The notes under the pieces were generated by a model. The model saw nothing but the letters and a program-made list of their open reading frames with translations, ran no database searches and had not been told where the DNA came from. From the NCBI RefSeq assembly GCF_014905395.1, contig NZ_BNDT01000007.1, positions 46,908 to 110,907 of the forward strand: a stretch of DNA of 64,000 bases, in the 5' to 3' direction. This stretch comes from Lactococcus taiwanensis (GTDB lineage Bacteria > Bacillota > Bacilli > Lactobacillales > Streptococcaceae). Positions 11,036 to 19,583 of this stretch are shown piece after piece. The first letter of the stretch is position 1. Every line of letters starts with the position of its first letter. Made by a program: the position numbers and the translations under genes.

Positions 11036-12454
11036 TTAATCTTCTGTATACCAGTCGTAGTGGAAGGTTCCTGCCTTGTCATTACGCTCGTAAGTATGCG
11101 CACCGAAATAGTCACGTTGAGCTTGGATGAGGTTCGCTGGCAGGTTTGCTGAACGATAGCTATCGTAGTAGCTAATTGCTGAAGTGAAGGTTGGTACAGG
11201 AATTCCTGCTTGAACAGCGAGTGTTACAACGTCACGAACTGATTCTTGATAACGTTTTGTGATGTCTACAAAGTAGTCATCAAGCAAAAGATTCTCAAGG
11301 TTCTTATTTTTGTTGAATGCATCTGTAATGTTTTGGAGGAATTCAGCACGAATGATACATCCTGCACGCCAGATTTGTGCGATAGTTGCGTAAGGAAGAT
11401 CCCAATCGTATTCTTTAGAAGCTTGGCGAAGTTGAGCAAAGCCTTGCGCATATGACATGATTTTAGAGAAATAAAGCGCTTTGCGAATTTTTTCTACGAT
11501 TTCAGCCTTATCGCCTGTGAAGTTTGCTGCTGGACCTGACAAGACTTGACTTGCTTTGACGCGTTCGTCTTTATAAGTTGAGATGAAGCGTGCAAAGACT
11601 GATTCAGTAATCAGCGGAAGAGGAACTCCGAGATCAAGGGAACTTTGAGAAGTCCATTTACCAGTTCCTTTATTTCCTGCTTTATCAAGAATTTTATCTA
11701 CGATGTAGCCTTCGCCTTCATCATCTTTACGTTTCAAGACTTCTTTAGTAATTTCGATGAGGTAACTATCAAGTTCGCCTTCGTTCCATTCTTCAAAAAT
11801 CGCTTGAATTTCAGCGTTATCCAAACCAAGCACACGTTTCAAGAGGTCGTAGGATTCCGCAATCAATTGCATGTCGCCATATTCAATTCCATTATGTACC
11901 ATTTTTACATAATGACCAGCACCATTAGGGCCCATATAAGCGACACAAGGTTTACCATCTTGTGGTGCTTTCCCTGCGATTTGTTCAAAAATGGGTGCAA
12001 TAAGATCATAAGCTTCTTTTTGTCCACCAGGCATGATAGATGGGCCTTCAAGTGCACCTTTTTCTCCACCTGAAACGCCCGTACCAATGAAGTTAATGCC
12101 AGAATCTGCAAGTTCTGCATTACGACGCATTGTATCAGGGAAATGAGTGTTTCCCCCATCAATGAGGATATCTCCTTTATCCAAGTGGGGAAGGAGAGAT
12201 TTGATTGTGGCATCTGTTGCTGCTCCAGCTTGAACCATCAACATGATACGACGTGGTTTTTCAATTGTTGCAACAAATTCTTCAACTGTTTTTGTCAAGA
12301 CAAAATTTTTGTCTGGGTGCTCTGCAACAACTTCTTCTGTTTTTGAGGTTGTACGATTGAAAAGGGCAACGGTGTAGCCACGTGATTCAACATTAAGGGC
12401 TAGGTTTTTCCCCATTACTGCCATACCAACAACACCAAAGTTTGCTTGTGCCAT
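11036..12454 (-). CDS. gnd: 6-phosphogluconate dehydrogenase (decarboxylating)
   Basis: Converts 6-phosphogluconate to ribulose 5-phosphate with NADP+, in the pentose phosphate pathway. The length of 472 residues is standard. The N-terminal Rossmann motif [15 protein letters not shown] (about residues 7-21), NRTTSK, the signature [21 protein letters not shown] (substrate loop) and the C-terminal [14 protein letters not shown] tail are present. CGGAGG precedes the ATG by 8 bases. It appears monocistronic. Confidence 0.98.
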   Translation of the reverse strand: MAQANFGVVGMAVMGKNLALNVESRGYTVALFNRTTSKTEEVVAEHPDKNFVLTKTVEEFVATIEKPRRIMLMVQAGAATDATIKSLLPHLDKGDILIDGGNTHFPDTMRRNAELADSGINFIGTGVSGGEKGALEGPSIMPGGQKEAYDLIAPIFEQIAGKAPQDGKPCVAYMGPNGAGHYVKMVHNGIEYGDMQLIAESYDLLKRVLGLDNAEIQAIFEEWNEGELDSYLIEITKEVLKRKDDEGEGYIVDKILDKAGNKGTGKWTSQSSLDLGVPLPLITESVFARFISTYKDERVKASQVLSGPAANFTGDKAEIVEKIRKALYFSKIMSYAQGFAQLRQASKEYDWDLPYATIAQIWRAGCIIRAEFLQNITDAFNKNKNLENLLLDDYFVDITKRYQESVRDVVTLAVQAGIPVPTFTSAISYYDSYRSANLPANLIQAQRDYFGAHTYERNDKAGTFHYDWYTED

Positions 12455-12552
12455 TTAAAAATCCTCCGGATTATTCTTTTATTTATAGACTACTCTAGTA
12501 TAACGCAATTTTTTTCCAATTGCCACATTTATGTATGTAAATTATTTACATT

Positions 12553-12577
12553 AAAAAAGCTACCAGAGGCAGCTTTC
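12553..12577 (-). terminator. Terminator after the YtxH gene
   Basis: AAAGCTACC-AGA-GGCAGCTTT hairpin with one mismatch. On the minus strand it runs into TTTT, 7 bases past the stop. Confidence 0.8.
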
Positions 12578-12583
12578 TAATTT

Positions 12584-13180
12584 TTACCACTTTTCACTCG
12601 GATGGTTCGTCAATTCTTTCGCTTTTTCAGCAATTTTATTGGCTTCTTCTGCTAAAGGCTCAGTGTCAAGCGCTTGTGCACTATCATTGAGCTTTTCTTT
12701 AATTGTATCACTTGCTTCATCTTCTTTGTCTTTAAACTGAGCAACAACTTGAGCCACTTCATCAGCCATTTCTGATTCATCTTCATCAAAAAGCTCTTCG
12801 CCACTTTCTTTCATAGCATTGAGTTTATCCATAATTGCTTCGCGTGTTTCATTGAAAAAGTCAACTACAGTATCTTTTGAAAGCTCACCTGAATCTACTT
12901 TGTCTTTGATCATGTCACGCTTAGCCATCAAATATTCTTTCGCTTTTTCGGCTGAAATTTCACCTGAATCAAACTTTTCTTTGATTTCATTGAATTTATC
13001 GGCTGAAAAATCCACTGCATTATCTTTTAGGACATTGAGCGTCTCTTGGGGGTTTTCTTTGAAATCATCATAGATTTTTCCTGCTTCTTCACGAAGCTCG
13101 CTTCCTTTTTTAGGAGCGAGAAAAAGTGCTGCAGCGGCCCCGACGAGGGCTCCAACGAGAAATCCTGTTTTCTTAGACAT
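12584..13180 (-). CDS. YtxH domain protein
   Basis: A small envelope protein with one N-terminal glycine/alanine-rich membrane segment (GFLVGALVGAAAALFLAPKK) followed by GSELREE, the YtxH signature, and then a long charged helical tail. The tail has two similar units of about 35 residues, each with a K-F/V-DSGE-I/L-S core. I place the start at 13180 (MSKKTGF, 198 residues) because AAAGGA lies 8 bases upstream; the frame is open to 13207. It follows the DUF948 gene by 26 bases. Both are often found near lgt; YtxH proteins are considered stress-related, with no known activity. Confidence 0.85.
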   Translation of the reverse strand: MSKKTGFLVGALVGAAAALFLAPKKGSELREEAGKIYDDFKENPQETLNVLKDNAVDFSADKFNEIKEKFDSGEISAEKAKEYLMAKRDMIKDKVDSGELSKDTVVDFFNETREAIMDKLNAMKESGEELFDEDESEMADEVAQVVAQFKDKEDEASDTIKEKLNDSAQALDTEPLAEEANKIAEKAKELTNHPSEKW

Positions 13181-13206
13181 AGCATAGTTCCTTTCTGTTT
13201 TGGACA

Positions 13207-13626
13207 TTATTGACTGGGTTGTTTCGCCGCTTTCTTATCCTTTTTAACAAAGAATTTTTTGGCTGTTTTAGCAAGAACGACAGCTGAAGCTGCACTGGTT
13301 TTCCGCCCCGTTGAGGTTCTATTGAGGCGCCCAACAAGATTACGGCTTGAGGTATTGATATCTGAAACACTGACAGATAAATCAGCCACAGCGGTAAATA
13401 AGGGATCGATTGTGGCTACTTTTCCGTTTACATCTTCAAGCAAAGTGTTAGCTTTTGCCATAATATCATCTGCCTGATGAAGTAAAACATCTACGTCACT
13501 TGAAACGAGCTTAACCGTACGGTTTGCTTCCTCCACTACTTTTGAGACTTTGTGCAAGACAATGACTAAAAAGATAACTAGTATAGCGAAAGCAATCGCG
13601 ATGATGAGTAATGCAATATTTCCCAC
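13207..13626 (-). CDS. DUF948 domain protein
   Basis: A 139-residue protein with one N-terminal membrane segment (about residues 3-25) and a helical region, VVEEANRTVKLVSSDVDVLLHQ, with the heptad-like spacing seen in DUF948 proteins, then a basic tail. It starts with GTG at 13626, 5 bases after GGAGG. It is the first gene of a two-gene unit with YtxH. Such pairs are common in Lactobacillales; function unknown, probably envelope-associated. Confidence 0.85.
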   Translation of the reverse strand: MGNIALLIIAIAFAILVIFLVIVLHKVSKVVEEANRTVKLVSSDVDVLLHQADDIMAKANTLLEDVNGKVATIDPLFTAVADLSVSVSDINTSSRNLVGRLNRTSTGRKTSAASAVVLAKTAKKFFVKKDKKAAKQPSQ

Positions 13627-13762
13627 GTTTCCTCCTTTTTAGGGTAGTTAAACTTTACCCCTTCAATCACATTTCATTTTAATGAAAGCGATTCTTTTTT
13701 AACTTATTATAACAAATTATTCATTTTATTTCTAATATAACTTGCTGAAAAATTTAAACAAC

Positions 13763-13786
13763 TAAAAAACTGCCTAGGGCAGTTTA
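13763..13786 (-). terminator. Terminator after lgt
   Basis: AAACTGCC-TAG-GGCAGTTT hairpin followed by T6 on the minus strand. The lgt stop codon lies at the base of the stem. Confidence 0.85.
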
Positions 13787-14581
13787 ATTGAGATTTTCTT
13801 GCTTTTTTAACCGCCGCTGGATAAACAATGCACCACCTACAATTACGAGTAGAACAGAAAGCCACTGTGACACTCTAACGGGACCTAACATAAGGCTGTC
13901 AGTGCGCATCCCTTCGACAGTAAATCTCACTAGACCATACCATACTAAGTAAAAACTGAAGATATCCCCACGTTTTAAACCTTTTAGGCGGTGTCGTAAG
14001 AGAATAACCAGAAGGAAACCTGTCAATGTTCCAATACTTTCAAAAAGAAAGGTCGGCATTCGATAGTGCCCATCAATAAACATCTGATTTCTGATGAATA
14101 AAGGAAGACCGTTTAGGTTTGAGACGACTTTACCGTAGGCCTCTTGATTAACAAAGTTTCCCCAGCGCCCTAGCGCTTGAGCAAGAAAGACACCTGGAAT
14201 CGTAATATCTAAGAGGTCCAAGGGATTAATCATGCGATAATAACAAAAGATGAAAAGTACAATGGCACCCGCAATAAGACTACCGTAAATTGCTCCGCCG
14301 CCATCCCACATTGCAATAATCTGCTCTGGATGCTGACTATAGTAGGACCACTCAAAAATAACATAATAGGCACGCGCACCAACTATACCTATCGGAAAGG
14401 CAAAAAGAACAAAATCAATGACATCATCACTTGTAATTTGACGTCGGGGAGCTTCTTTACAAGCCAACCATACGGCAATTGCTACGCCAGTTACAATAAA
14501 AATGGCATACCAGTGAATAGCTAGCGGACCTAGATGGAGCGCTATTTTATCAATGGCTAAAAAAGGAAAAAGATTATTCAT
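13784..14581 (-). CDS. lgt: Prolipoprotein diacylglyceryl transferase
   Basis: Lgt attaches diacylglycerol to the lipobox cysteine of prolipoproteins at the membrane. The 265-residue protein has seven membrane segments. The family signature is in ALGRWGNFVNQEAYG, and the early GARAYYVIFEW contains the conserved R/Y residues. It is the second gene after hprK, as in many Gram-positive bacteria. The 78 bases between the two hold two palindromes, and the ATG at 14581 has no clear ribosome site, so expression may depend on how transcription passes these stems. Confidence 0.96.
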   Translation of the reverse strand: MNNLFPFLAIDKIALHLGPLAIHWYAIFIVTGVAIAVWLACKEAPRRQITSDDVIDFVLFAFPIGIVGARAYYVIFEWSYYSQHPEQIIAMWDGGGAIYGSLIAGAIVLFIFCYYRMINPLDLLDITIPGVFLAQALGRWGNFVNQEAYGKVVSNLNGLPLFIRNQMFIDGHYRMPTFLFESIGTLTGFLLVILLRHRLKGLKRGDIFSFYLVWYGLVRFTVEGMRTDSLMLGPVRVSQWLSVLLVIVGGALFIQRRLKKQENLN

Positions 14582-14599
14582 AGTTTATTTTATTTTCTT

Positions 14600-14619
14600 G
14601 ACTGACAAGTCTGTCAGTA
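14600..14619. repeat. Dispersed palindrome copy, first of a tandem pair (hprK-lgt gap)
   Basis: ACTGACAAGTCTGTCAGT with an exact CTGAC-N6-GTCAG core at 14602-14617, inside the hprK-lgt intergenic region. Confidence 0.85.
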
Positions 14620-14629
14620 CTTTTTAGTT

Positions 14630-14649
14630 GACTGACAGGCTTGTCAGTA
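14630..14649. repeat. Dispersed palindrome copy, second of a tandem pair (hprK-lgt gap)
   Basis: ACTGACAGGCTTGTCAGT with an exact core at 14632-14647, 11 bases from the first copy and 11 bases before the hprK stop. Confidence 0.85.
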
Positions 14650-14659
14650 AGTGTTGAGC

Positions 14660-15592
14660 TTAGTCTTCTTCTTTGTTTTGACTAATGAGATTAGTGAGGC
14701 GATCTTCAAAAGTTTTGGTAGCATCAAAGCCCATTTGTTTAGCCCTAAAATTCATGACCGCCGCTTCAACAATGACAGATACATTCCGTCCTGTTTTTAC
14801 AGGAATACGTGTTTGAGGAAGTTCAACGTCAGAAAAAGAAACGATGGCTGGCGCATTTCCTAAACGATCAAAATCTTTACTGGTGTCGTAATATTCAAGA
14901 TAGATGGCCATATCGATATCAGTTGCATCTTTGACAGCCCCAGCACCAAAAAGGCTCATTACGTCAATAATCCCAACACCGCGAATTTCAATCATATTTC
15001 GCAAAATTTCGGCTGGTTCACCTGCTAAGGTAAAGGCATCACGTTGGAAAACGTCCACCCGATCATCAGCCACAAGACGGTGTCCACGCTTGACTAATTC
15101 AAGACCGGTTTCAGACTTACCAATGCCGCTAGCGCCTTGGATCAGAACCCCTACACCAAAAATATCCATCAGTACCCCATGAACAGTTGTTCGTTCTGCT
15201 AATTTTTCATCTAAGAAGGAGGTCAAAACGGAGTTGAGTCGACTTGTCGCTTCACGGGATTGCAAAAGCACGATATCAGACTTTTTGGCTGCTGCAACCA
15301 TTTCACTCGGTATCTCTAAATTACGCGCGACAATGACAACTGGTGTTTCAGGTGCCATGACTTTTTTAAGCAAGTCGTAGCGATTATCCCCTACAACAGT
15401 CATCATATAAGACCACTCTTTCATCCCAAAAAGCTGAATGCGTTCGGGGGTAAAGTAATCAAAATATCCTGCCATTTCAAGCCCAGGGCGCATAATCTCG
15501 GAAGTGGTAATCTCCTTTTTTAGCGCGGTCTCTGTAGAATAAATTACGTGAAAATGAATTTTGTCAATAAGCTCTTGGACTGAAACTCCCAT
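14660..15592 (-). CDS. hprK: HPr kinase/phosphorylase
   Basis: HprK phosphorylates and dephosphorylates HPr at Ser46, the signal that lets CcpA act in carbon catabolite control of low-GC Gram-positives. It has 310 residues. Visible are the P-loop [11 protein letters not shown] (about residues 154-164), the catalytic acidic cluster VADDRVDV, and the family signature [21 protein letters not shown] precedes the ATG. It leads lgt, and cre-like sites elsewhere in this window are consistent with its role. Confidence 0.97.
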   Translation of the reverse strand: MGVSVQELIDKIHFHVIYSTETALKKEITTSEIMRPGLEMAGYFDYFTPERIQLFGMKEWSYMMTVVGDNRYDLLKKVMAPETPVVIVARNLEIPSEMVAAAKKSDIVLLQSREATSRLNSVLTSFLDEKLAERTTVHGVLMDIFGVGVLIQGASGIGKSETGLELVKRGHRLVADDRVDVFQRDAFTLAGEPAEILRNMIEIRGVGIIDVMSLFGAGAVKDATDIDMAIYLEYYDTSKDFDRLGNAPAIVSFSDVELPQTRIPVKTGRNVSVIVEAAVMNFRAKQMGFDATKTFEDRLTNLISQNKEED

Positions 15593-15617
15593 TTTTCTTT
15601 CTCCTGTTACTCTTACT

Positions 15618-15637
15618 TACTGATAGCGCTGTCAGTT
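15618..15637. repeat. Dispersed palindrome copy upstream of hprK (one mismatch)
   Basis: ACTGATAGCGCTGTCAGT: CTGAT instead of CTGAC in the left half (15620-15635). It is 28 bases upstream of hprK. A lone right half, GCTGTCAG, lies at about 15664. Confidence 0.6.
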
Positions 15638-15707
15638 AAAAAATAGAATTTTCCCACCTGTAAGCTGTCAGTTTTTTAGTTATCTATTATAAAACCGAGC
15701 AGAAAAA

Positions 15708-15884
15708 TTAGATTTTCATTTCTCGGATCAGTTTATCAAGTCTATAAGCTAGCCAAATGCGTCGTACAAGCAGCACTCCAAAGAAGCTAGCAAAAAACCA
15801 GTCACCTGAAAGGAACGTCCAGCTGAAAATCCAAGCTTCAATGACTGTTCCAATCATAAAAGAATAAAATCGTTGTTTAGGCAT
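15708..15884 (-). CDS. Small membrane protein, DUF3272-like
   Basis: A 58-residue open frame read directly from the sequence (ATG at 15884, TAA at 15708). It starts MPKQRFYSFMIGTVIEAWIF, has two hydrophobic segments split by SGD, and ends in a basic helix, LVRRIWLAYRLDK. Small proteins of this size and layout (DUF3272) occur next to hprK/lgt in streptococci. Its AGAGG ribosome site is only 1-2 bases from the ATG, which weakens the call. It is the gene upstream of hprK on the same strand. Confidence 0.55.
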   Translation of the reverse strand: MPKQRFYSFMIGTVIEAWIFSWTFLSGDWFFASFFGVLLVRRIWLAYRLDKLIREMKI

Positions 15885-16017
15885 GCCTCTATTATGACAT
15901 TTTTAAGTAAAGGATGTCAACGCATAACGCGCCTTTTTGAGGTGCAAAAAGGGCAACCCACTTTTCCTTGTTTTATTCAAGTTCCCGCTCTTTCTTCTTT
16001 TTTGATATAATGACTTT

Positions 16018-16464
16018 ATGAAAAAGCTTAAATATTTTCTTCAATCTGAAACGCTACGCTACATCATCTTCGGAGTACTCGCTACAGCTGTCTATGCCCT
16101 AGTCAAATGGCTGAGTTGGCAAGCTTGGCATTCTGGTTGGGCCTCAGAAACTGTCGCTCAATCTTGTAGTATCCTTTTTGCCTTTGTTACCAATAAAATT
16201 TTTGTCTTTCATCATAAGTCTGACCAACTTCTGCGCGATTTTATTAGTTTTGTATCGGGTCGTATCGTATTGCTGTTGCTGGCAATTGTTATTAACTGGT
16301 GGTTTGTCGACCAACATCCGCAGCTTCTCATGAACCTTTTTGGTCTCTCTAAGAATCGTATGGTTGCTGAATTGAACGTCTTTATTCAAGTCCTCACAAT
16401 TGTCCTTAATTATCTTTATTCGAAATTTTTTGTCTTTAAAAATAAAAAAAATTCAGCTTCGTAA
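16018..16464 (+). CDS. GtrA family membrane protein
   Basis: A 148-residue protein with four membrane segments. The conserved GtrA pattern is present: RYIIFGVLATAVYALV near the start, FVTNKIFVF in the middle and VLNYLYSKFFVFKN at the end. GtrA proteins act as flippases or helpers for lipid-linked sugars in wall glycosylation. No glycosyltransferase gene is adjacent on the same strand, so its partner is unknown. The last codons are part of the terminator stem, with the stop codon in the loop. Confidence 0.9.
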   Translation: MKKLKYFLQSETLRYIIFGVLATAVYALVKWLSWQAWHSGWASETVAQSCSILFAFVTNKIFVFHHKSDQLLRDFISFVSGRIVLLLLAIVINWWFVDQHPQLLMNLFGLSKNRMVAELNVFIQVLTIVLNYLYSKFFVFKNKKNSAS

Positions 16465-16480
16465 GCTGAATTTTTTTTTA
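16445..16480 (+). terminator. Terminator containing the end of the GtrA gene
   Basis: AAAAAAATTCAGCTT, loop, then AAGCTGAATTTTTTTTT. The stem starts inside the coding sequence and the TAA stop (16462-16464) falls at the loop. Confidence 0.88.
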
Positions 16481-16498
16481 CTGACCAGTCTGTCAGTC
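16479..16498 (-). terminator. Palindrome overlapping the yihY stop codon
   Basis: TACTGACCAGTCTGTCAGTC with an exact CTGAC-N6-GTCAG core (16481-16496). The TGA stop of the yihY gene (16493-16495) is part of the right half. On the minus strand A/T-rich sequence follows, shared with the GtrA terminator. Confidence 0.65.
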
Positions 16499-17404
16499 AT
16501 TATTTCTAATTTCTTTAATAAATTCCACGATTTCTCCTCGACGAGTTTCAATTTTACCTAGCTGAGTTTTTTGGTAAACCGCATTTAAGATTGCCCCTAT
16601 AATCAAGACTCGAGCAATAAAGATAAACCAGATCATAAGAGCAAACACCACCAAAGACCCAATCAGCTTTAGGTCATCAAGCTGATTTAAAGCAAAACTA
16701 ACATACTTTGCAATAAAGTTTGTTAAAAACACTAAGACAAACGTAGAAAAAATTGTTCCTGGCATCGTGTATCTTAACTTCCTGATTTTAACATTTGGCA
16801 AGATGAAATAAAGCAGCATCAAAGATAGAAAGACAGCAACAGCAACAGCAGGTAGGGTCATGTTGTGTAGCGTTCGGTAGAGACTACGATCAAAAGGAAA
16901 GACTCGGTAAACTTGCTCTAGTATCAATTGTCCAAAGGTTGAAAGGACAATCGAAAAATATAAGAAGAGTAAAATAGCAAACCCCGAAGCCAAACCAATA
17001 ATCCGACTGATAATAAAATCACGGTGGTTAAACACTTCATAGGCTTTATTCATTGACATCTGCAAAGCGGATAAGGCACGAGAAAAAGTCCAAAAACCAG
17101 CAAGTACAGAAACGGAAAGCAAACCAGTATTGCGTTGGCTCAGTAAGTTATTAACCACTGGCTCTACACCTTTATAAATATCATTAGGTAAGTTATTCGA
17201 CAGAAAAACGAGCAAGCCTGAAGTGTCAATCTGTAAGAAAGGTAAAATATTTCCCACAATCAACACCAGAGGAAAGATCGCCAATAATAGGTAGTAAGCA
17301 ACAGCGATGGATGAAAGACTCATTTCCGAGCTCTTGAAAAAAGTCATGAAAGTCCTGGTTAACTCACCAGCAGTTTGGATAATTTTCTTCATTTTTTCTT
17401 TCAA
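16493..17404 (-). CDS. YihY/virulence factor BrkB family membrane protein
   Basis: A membrane protein with six hydrophobic segments, of the YihY/BrkB family (formerly misnamed ribonuclease BN). Typical patterns are SSIAVAYYLLLAIFPLVLIVG near the start, LSVLAGFWTFSRALSALQMSMNKAY in the middle and VVFALMIWFIFIARVLIIGAILN at the end. The frame opens at a GTG at 17437, but AGGAGG lies inside that stretch; I favour the TTG at 17404 (303 residues) with GAGG upstream. It follows map by 54-87 bases on the same strand, as in streptococci. Function unknown. Confidence 0.88.
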   Translation of the reverse strand: MKEKMKKIIQTAGELTRTFMTFFKSSEMSLSSIAVAYYLLLAIFPLVLIVGNILPFLQIDTSGLLVFLSNNLPNDIYKGVEPVVNNLLSQRNTGLLSVSVLAGFWTFSRALSALQMSMNKAYEVFNHRDFIISRIIGLASGFAILLFLYFSIVLSTFGQLILEQVYRVFPFDRSLYRTLHNMTLPAVAVAVFLSLMLLYFILPNVKIRKLRYTMPGTIFSTFVLVFLTNFIAKYVSFALNQLDDLKLIGSLVVFALMIWFIFIARVLIIGAILNAVYQKTQLGKIETRRGEIVEFIKEIRNND

Positions 17405-17490
17405 TTCTGCACTTTCCTCACTTCTCCTCCTAGCCACAAGCAGTAGTCATCTAAAAACTACATTCGTACTCTGACCTTTCTCTTAAGGAC

Positions 17491-18345
17491 TCAGTAAGTT
17501 CGTTCTTCACCTTGAGAAGTCAAAATTACTGGCCCATCTTTTGTTATCACAAACTGATGCTCATATTGGCAAGAGAGACTACCATCAAAAGTGACATATC
17601 CTCTTTCTCCATCATGGTCAATTTCCCAACCCCCAGTGTTAATCATTGGTTCAATGGTTAAGACCATTCCTTCACGTAAACGAAGGCCACGTCCAGCACG
17701 TCCGTAGTGGGGCACCATTGGTTCTTCATGCATGGTTGGTCCAACGCCATGTCCTACAAGGTCACGAACAACACCATAGCCACGACTTTCAGCATATTCT
17801 TGAATAGCGGCCCCAATATCACCAATACGGTTGCCTACTTTGGCTTGTTCAATTCCAAGATAGAGACATTCGCGGGTCACATCCATCAAGTTTTTTACTT
17901 CGTCAGAAACTTCACCTACAGCATAAGCCCAGCAAGAGTCAGCAACGCCACCGCGGAATTCTTCTTGATATTTAACCATTGATTTGGCATCGTCAAAATT
18001 AAGTTTTGAAACATCAACAGAACCATCTTCAACCAAACCAAGAACCATGTCCACCTTAATCAAATCACCCTCTTTAAGAACTTGATGACGTGGAAATGCG
18101 TGAGCCACTTCATCATTCAAGCAGCAGCAAGTCGCATAAGGGAATGGATTATAATTTCCTTCATCCACTCCAATTTGTAAAGGTAAAACATTTTTTTCTT
18201 TACAAACTTTGCGGACATATTCTTCAATTTCCCACATGTCAATCCCTGGTTTAATCAGTTCTCGCAGTCCAATGTGGATATCCGCAAGGATTTTACTAGA
18301 GCGTTCCATTTGTTCGATTTCACGTTGCGATTTTAGAGTAATCAA
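17491..18345 (-). CDS. map: Methionine aminopeptidase type I
   Basis: Removes the initiator methionine from nascent proteins, working after peptide deformylase (def, also in this window). It has 284 residues; type I enzymes are usually about 250. The extra length is partly an internal insertion (VDVSKLNFDDAKSMVKYQEEFRGGVADSC, about residues 108-136) of the kind seen in streptococcal and lactococcal MetAPs. The metal site is represented by DMVLG, GHGVGPTMHEEP and EPMIN. The gene starts with TTG at 18345 after AAAGGAAAG. A long, possibly structured leader lies upstream. Confidence 0.95.
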   Translation of the reverse strand: MITLKSQREIEQMERSSKILADIHIGLRELIKPGIDMWEIEEYVRKVCKEKNVLPLQIGVDEGNYNPFPYATCCCLNDEVAHAFPRHQVLKEGDLIKVDMVLGLVEDGSVDVSKLNFDDAKSMVKYQEEFRGGVADSCWAYAVGEVSDEVKNLMDVTRECLYLGIEQAKVGNRIGDIGAAIQEYAESRGYGVVRDLVGHGVGPTMHEEPMVPHYGRAGRGLRLREGMVLTIEPMINTGGWEIDHDGERGYVTFDGSLSCQYEHQFVITKDGPVILTSQGEERTY

Positions 18346-18636
18346 TTTTTTCTTTCCTTTATACTTAAATTATTTATTTGAAGTGTTTCATACTTCGCCA
18401 GAGGATAAATTAAGATTTACCCCAGCCACTGAATCTCTCGAAGATAGTATTTATCGCTTTATTTCCAGAGATTTCCTCCGACAATCATGAACCTTTTCAA
18501 AATCTGCTTGATGTTAAATACACTCTATTTTAACATAAATTCTCTTTTTCTTTCATCTTTTTTCTACTAATAGCAGAGCTAGCCCTTTTGTTCAAGCTCC
18601 TTCTTATAGTTTTAAGTATTGATTTGTTATGAATTT
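18346..18636. other. Non-coding stretch between map and flavodoxin; possible structured leader of map
   Basis: No convincing gene. On the minus strand, upstream of map, three hairpins can be drawn: AATCTCT with AGAGATT, GGGGTAAAT with ATTTATCCTC, and GAAGT with ACTTC. Just before them is an AAAAGG-TTC-ATG start reading only MIVGGNLWK before a stop. This could be a regulated leader, but it fits no riboswitch class I know. Confidence 0.3.
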
Positions 18637-18645
18637 TGATATAAT
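18637..18645 (+). promoter_or_regulatory. Extended -10 promoter of the flavodoxin gene
   Basis: TGA-TATAAT is a consensus extended -10. It lies 57 bases before the ATG at 18702. The -35 is weak (TTGATT at 15 bases). Confidence 0.65.
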
Positions 18646-18701
18646 GTGAGTGAATGCTTTTCATTGTAATATTATTATTTTACCCAGAAGGAGATAGGAA
18701 A

Positions 18702-19142
18702 ATGCCTTTAGCAAAAATTGTATATGCCAGCATGACAGGAAACACCGAAGCGTGTGCGGATATTGTTGCCGATAAACTTGAAGAATTAGGTTGGGAAGTA
18801 GAGCTCGATGAGTGCACGTCGGTTGATGCCGAAGATATGATGGATGCGGACCTATGTATTGTAGGGACCTACACTTACGGCGATGGAGAATTGCCTGATG
18901 AAATCGTAGATTTCTATGAAGAATTAAAAGATGTTGATTTGACTGGAAAAACTTACGGAGTCTTTGGTTCTGGTGACACTTTTTATGATGATTTCTGTTT
19001 GTGCGTTGATATGTTTGATGAAACCTTGGCAATGACAGGCGCTACTAAAGGTGCGGAATCTGTCAAAGTCGATCTATCACCCGAAGACGAAGATGAAGCG
19101 GCTCTTGAAAACTTCGCCGAAACGTTAGCTAATCAATTCTAA
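18702..19142 (+). CDS. Flavodoxin
   Basis: A small FMN-binding electron carrier. I place the start at 18702 (MPLAKIVYA, 146 residues) because AGAAGGAGATAGGAAA directly precedes it, although the frame opens at 18654. The phosphate-binding loop SMTGNTE is at residues 10-16; the tyrosine/glycine loop TYTYGDGELPDE and the GSGDTFYDDFCLCVD loop complete the FMN site. It is acidic, as usual for flavodoxins, and monocistronic, with its own extended -10 promoter and terminator. Confidence 0.96.
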   Translation: MPLAKIVYASMTGNTEACADIVADKLEELGWEVELDECTSVDAEDMMDADLCIVGTYTYGDGELPDEIVDFYEELKDVDLTGKTYGVFGSGDTFYDDFCLCVDMFDETLAMTGATKGAESVKVDLSPEDEDEAALENFAETLANQF

Positions 19143-19144
19143 GC

Positions 19145-19176
19145 AAAAAACGCGCTAGTTAATACGCGTTTTTTTA
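19145..19176. terminator. Terminator after flavodoxin
   Basis: AAAAAACGCG, loop, CGCGTTTTTTT. It also fits the pyrophosphatase-like gene converging from the other side. Confidence 0.88.
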
Positions 19177-19177
19177 T

Positions 19178-19507
19178 TTAATCTTCTACCAAGTCAACTT
19201 GAGCATCAAAATACTGTTCTTGAAAGTGGACTGCCTGTAGGATTTCAGCTTGAGTGAAAGTCTCTTTTTCTGTAGTCAAAACCCATTTGTCCTCGACATC
19301 ATCTTTTCTAGTGATTATAGCGATTAACTTGCCAGTGAACGTTTGAAGGGGTTTGTTGTACTCGGGCAATCGTGAAAGAATATAAACATCTTGTTCCTCA
19401 CCGTCTCCCGCTATGATATGCTCAATGTAACCATAGTTTATGGGATAAACCGTACCATGGTGGACATAGCCAACAGGACGATCTATGATCGCTTTAAAAA
19501 TTTCCAT
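19178..19507 (-). CDS. Short inorganic pyrophosphatase-like protein
   Basis: 109 residues from MEIFKAIIDRP; GAGAGGGAGA precedes this ATG (the frame opens upstream at 19552, but the upstream part overlaps a palindrome). The core resembles type I soluble pyrophosphatase: RPVGYVHHG then YPINYGYI, GDGEEQDVYIL for the usual DGDPxDV, and RKDDVEDKW for the later D-x4-D-x-K. One aspartate of the central triad is replaced by glutamate, and the N-terminal strand with two early acidic ligands is missing; family members are usually about 175 residues. It may hydrolyse pyrophosphate or a related compound, or may have lost activity. Confidence 0.7.
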   Translation of the reverse strand: MEIFKAIIDRPVGYVHHGTVYPINYGYIEHIIAGDGEEQDVYILSRLPEYNKPLQTFTGKLIAIITRKDDVEDKWVLTTEKETFTQAEILQAVHFQEQYFDAQVDLVED

Positions 19508-19525
19508 CTTTATCTCCCTCTCAAC

Positions 19526-19543
19526 TCTGACCAGCTGGTCAGT
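19526..19543. repeat. Dispersed palindrome copy upstream of the pyrophosphatase-like gene
   Basis: CTGACCAGCTGGTCAG, a perfect 16-bp palindrome with the exact CTGAC-N6-GTCAG core (19527-19542). It is 20 bases upstream of the start codon at 19507, so it is not a terminator for that gene; it could end the TrmH gene upstream or act as an operator. Confidence 0.85.
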
Positions 19544-19583
19544 AGTTTTCAAACTTGTTAGCGAAAAGTTGTTCGAATAAGCA

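Noticed and set aside
11645..12073. 142-codon plus-strand frame inside gnd
   Set aside because: It is a shadow of the gnd coding strand, with no ribosome site or promoter.
13683..13696. cre-like TGAAAGCGATTCTT upstream of the DUF948 gene
   Set aside because: Only the left half fits; three mismatches in total.
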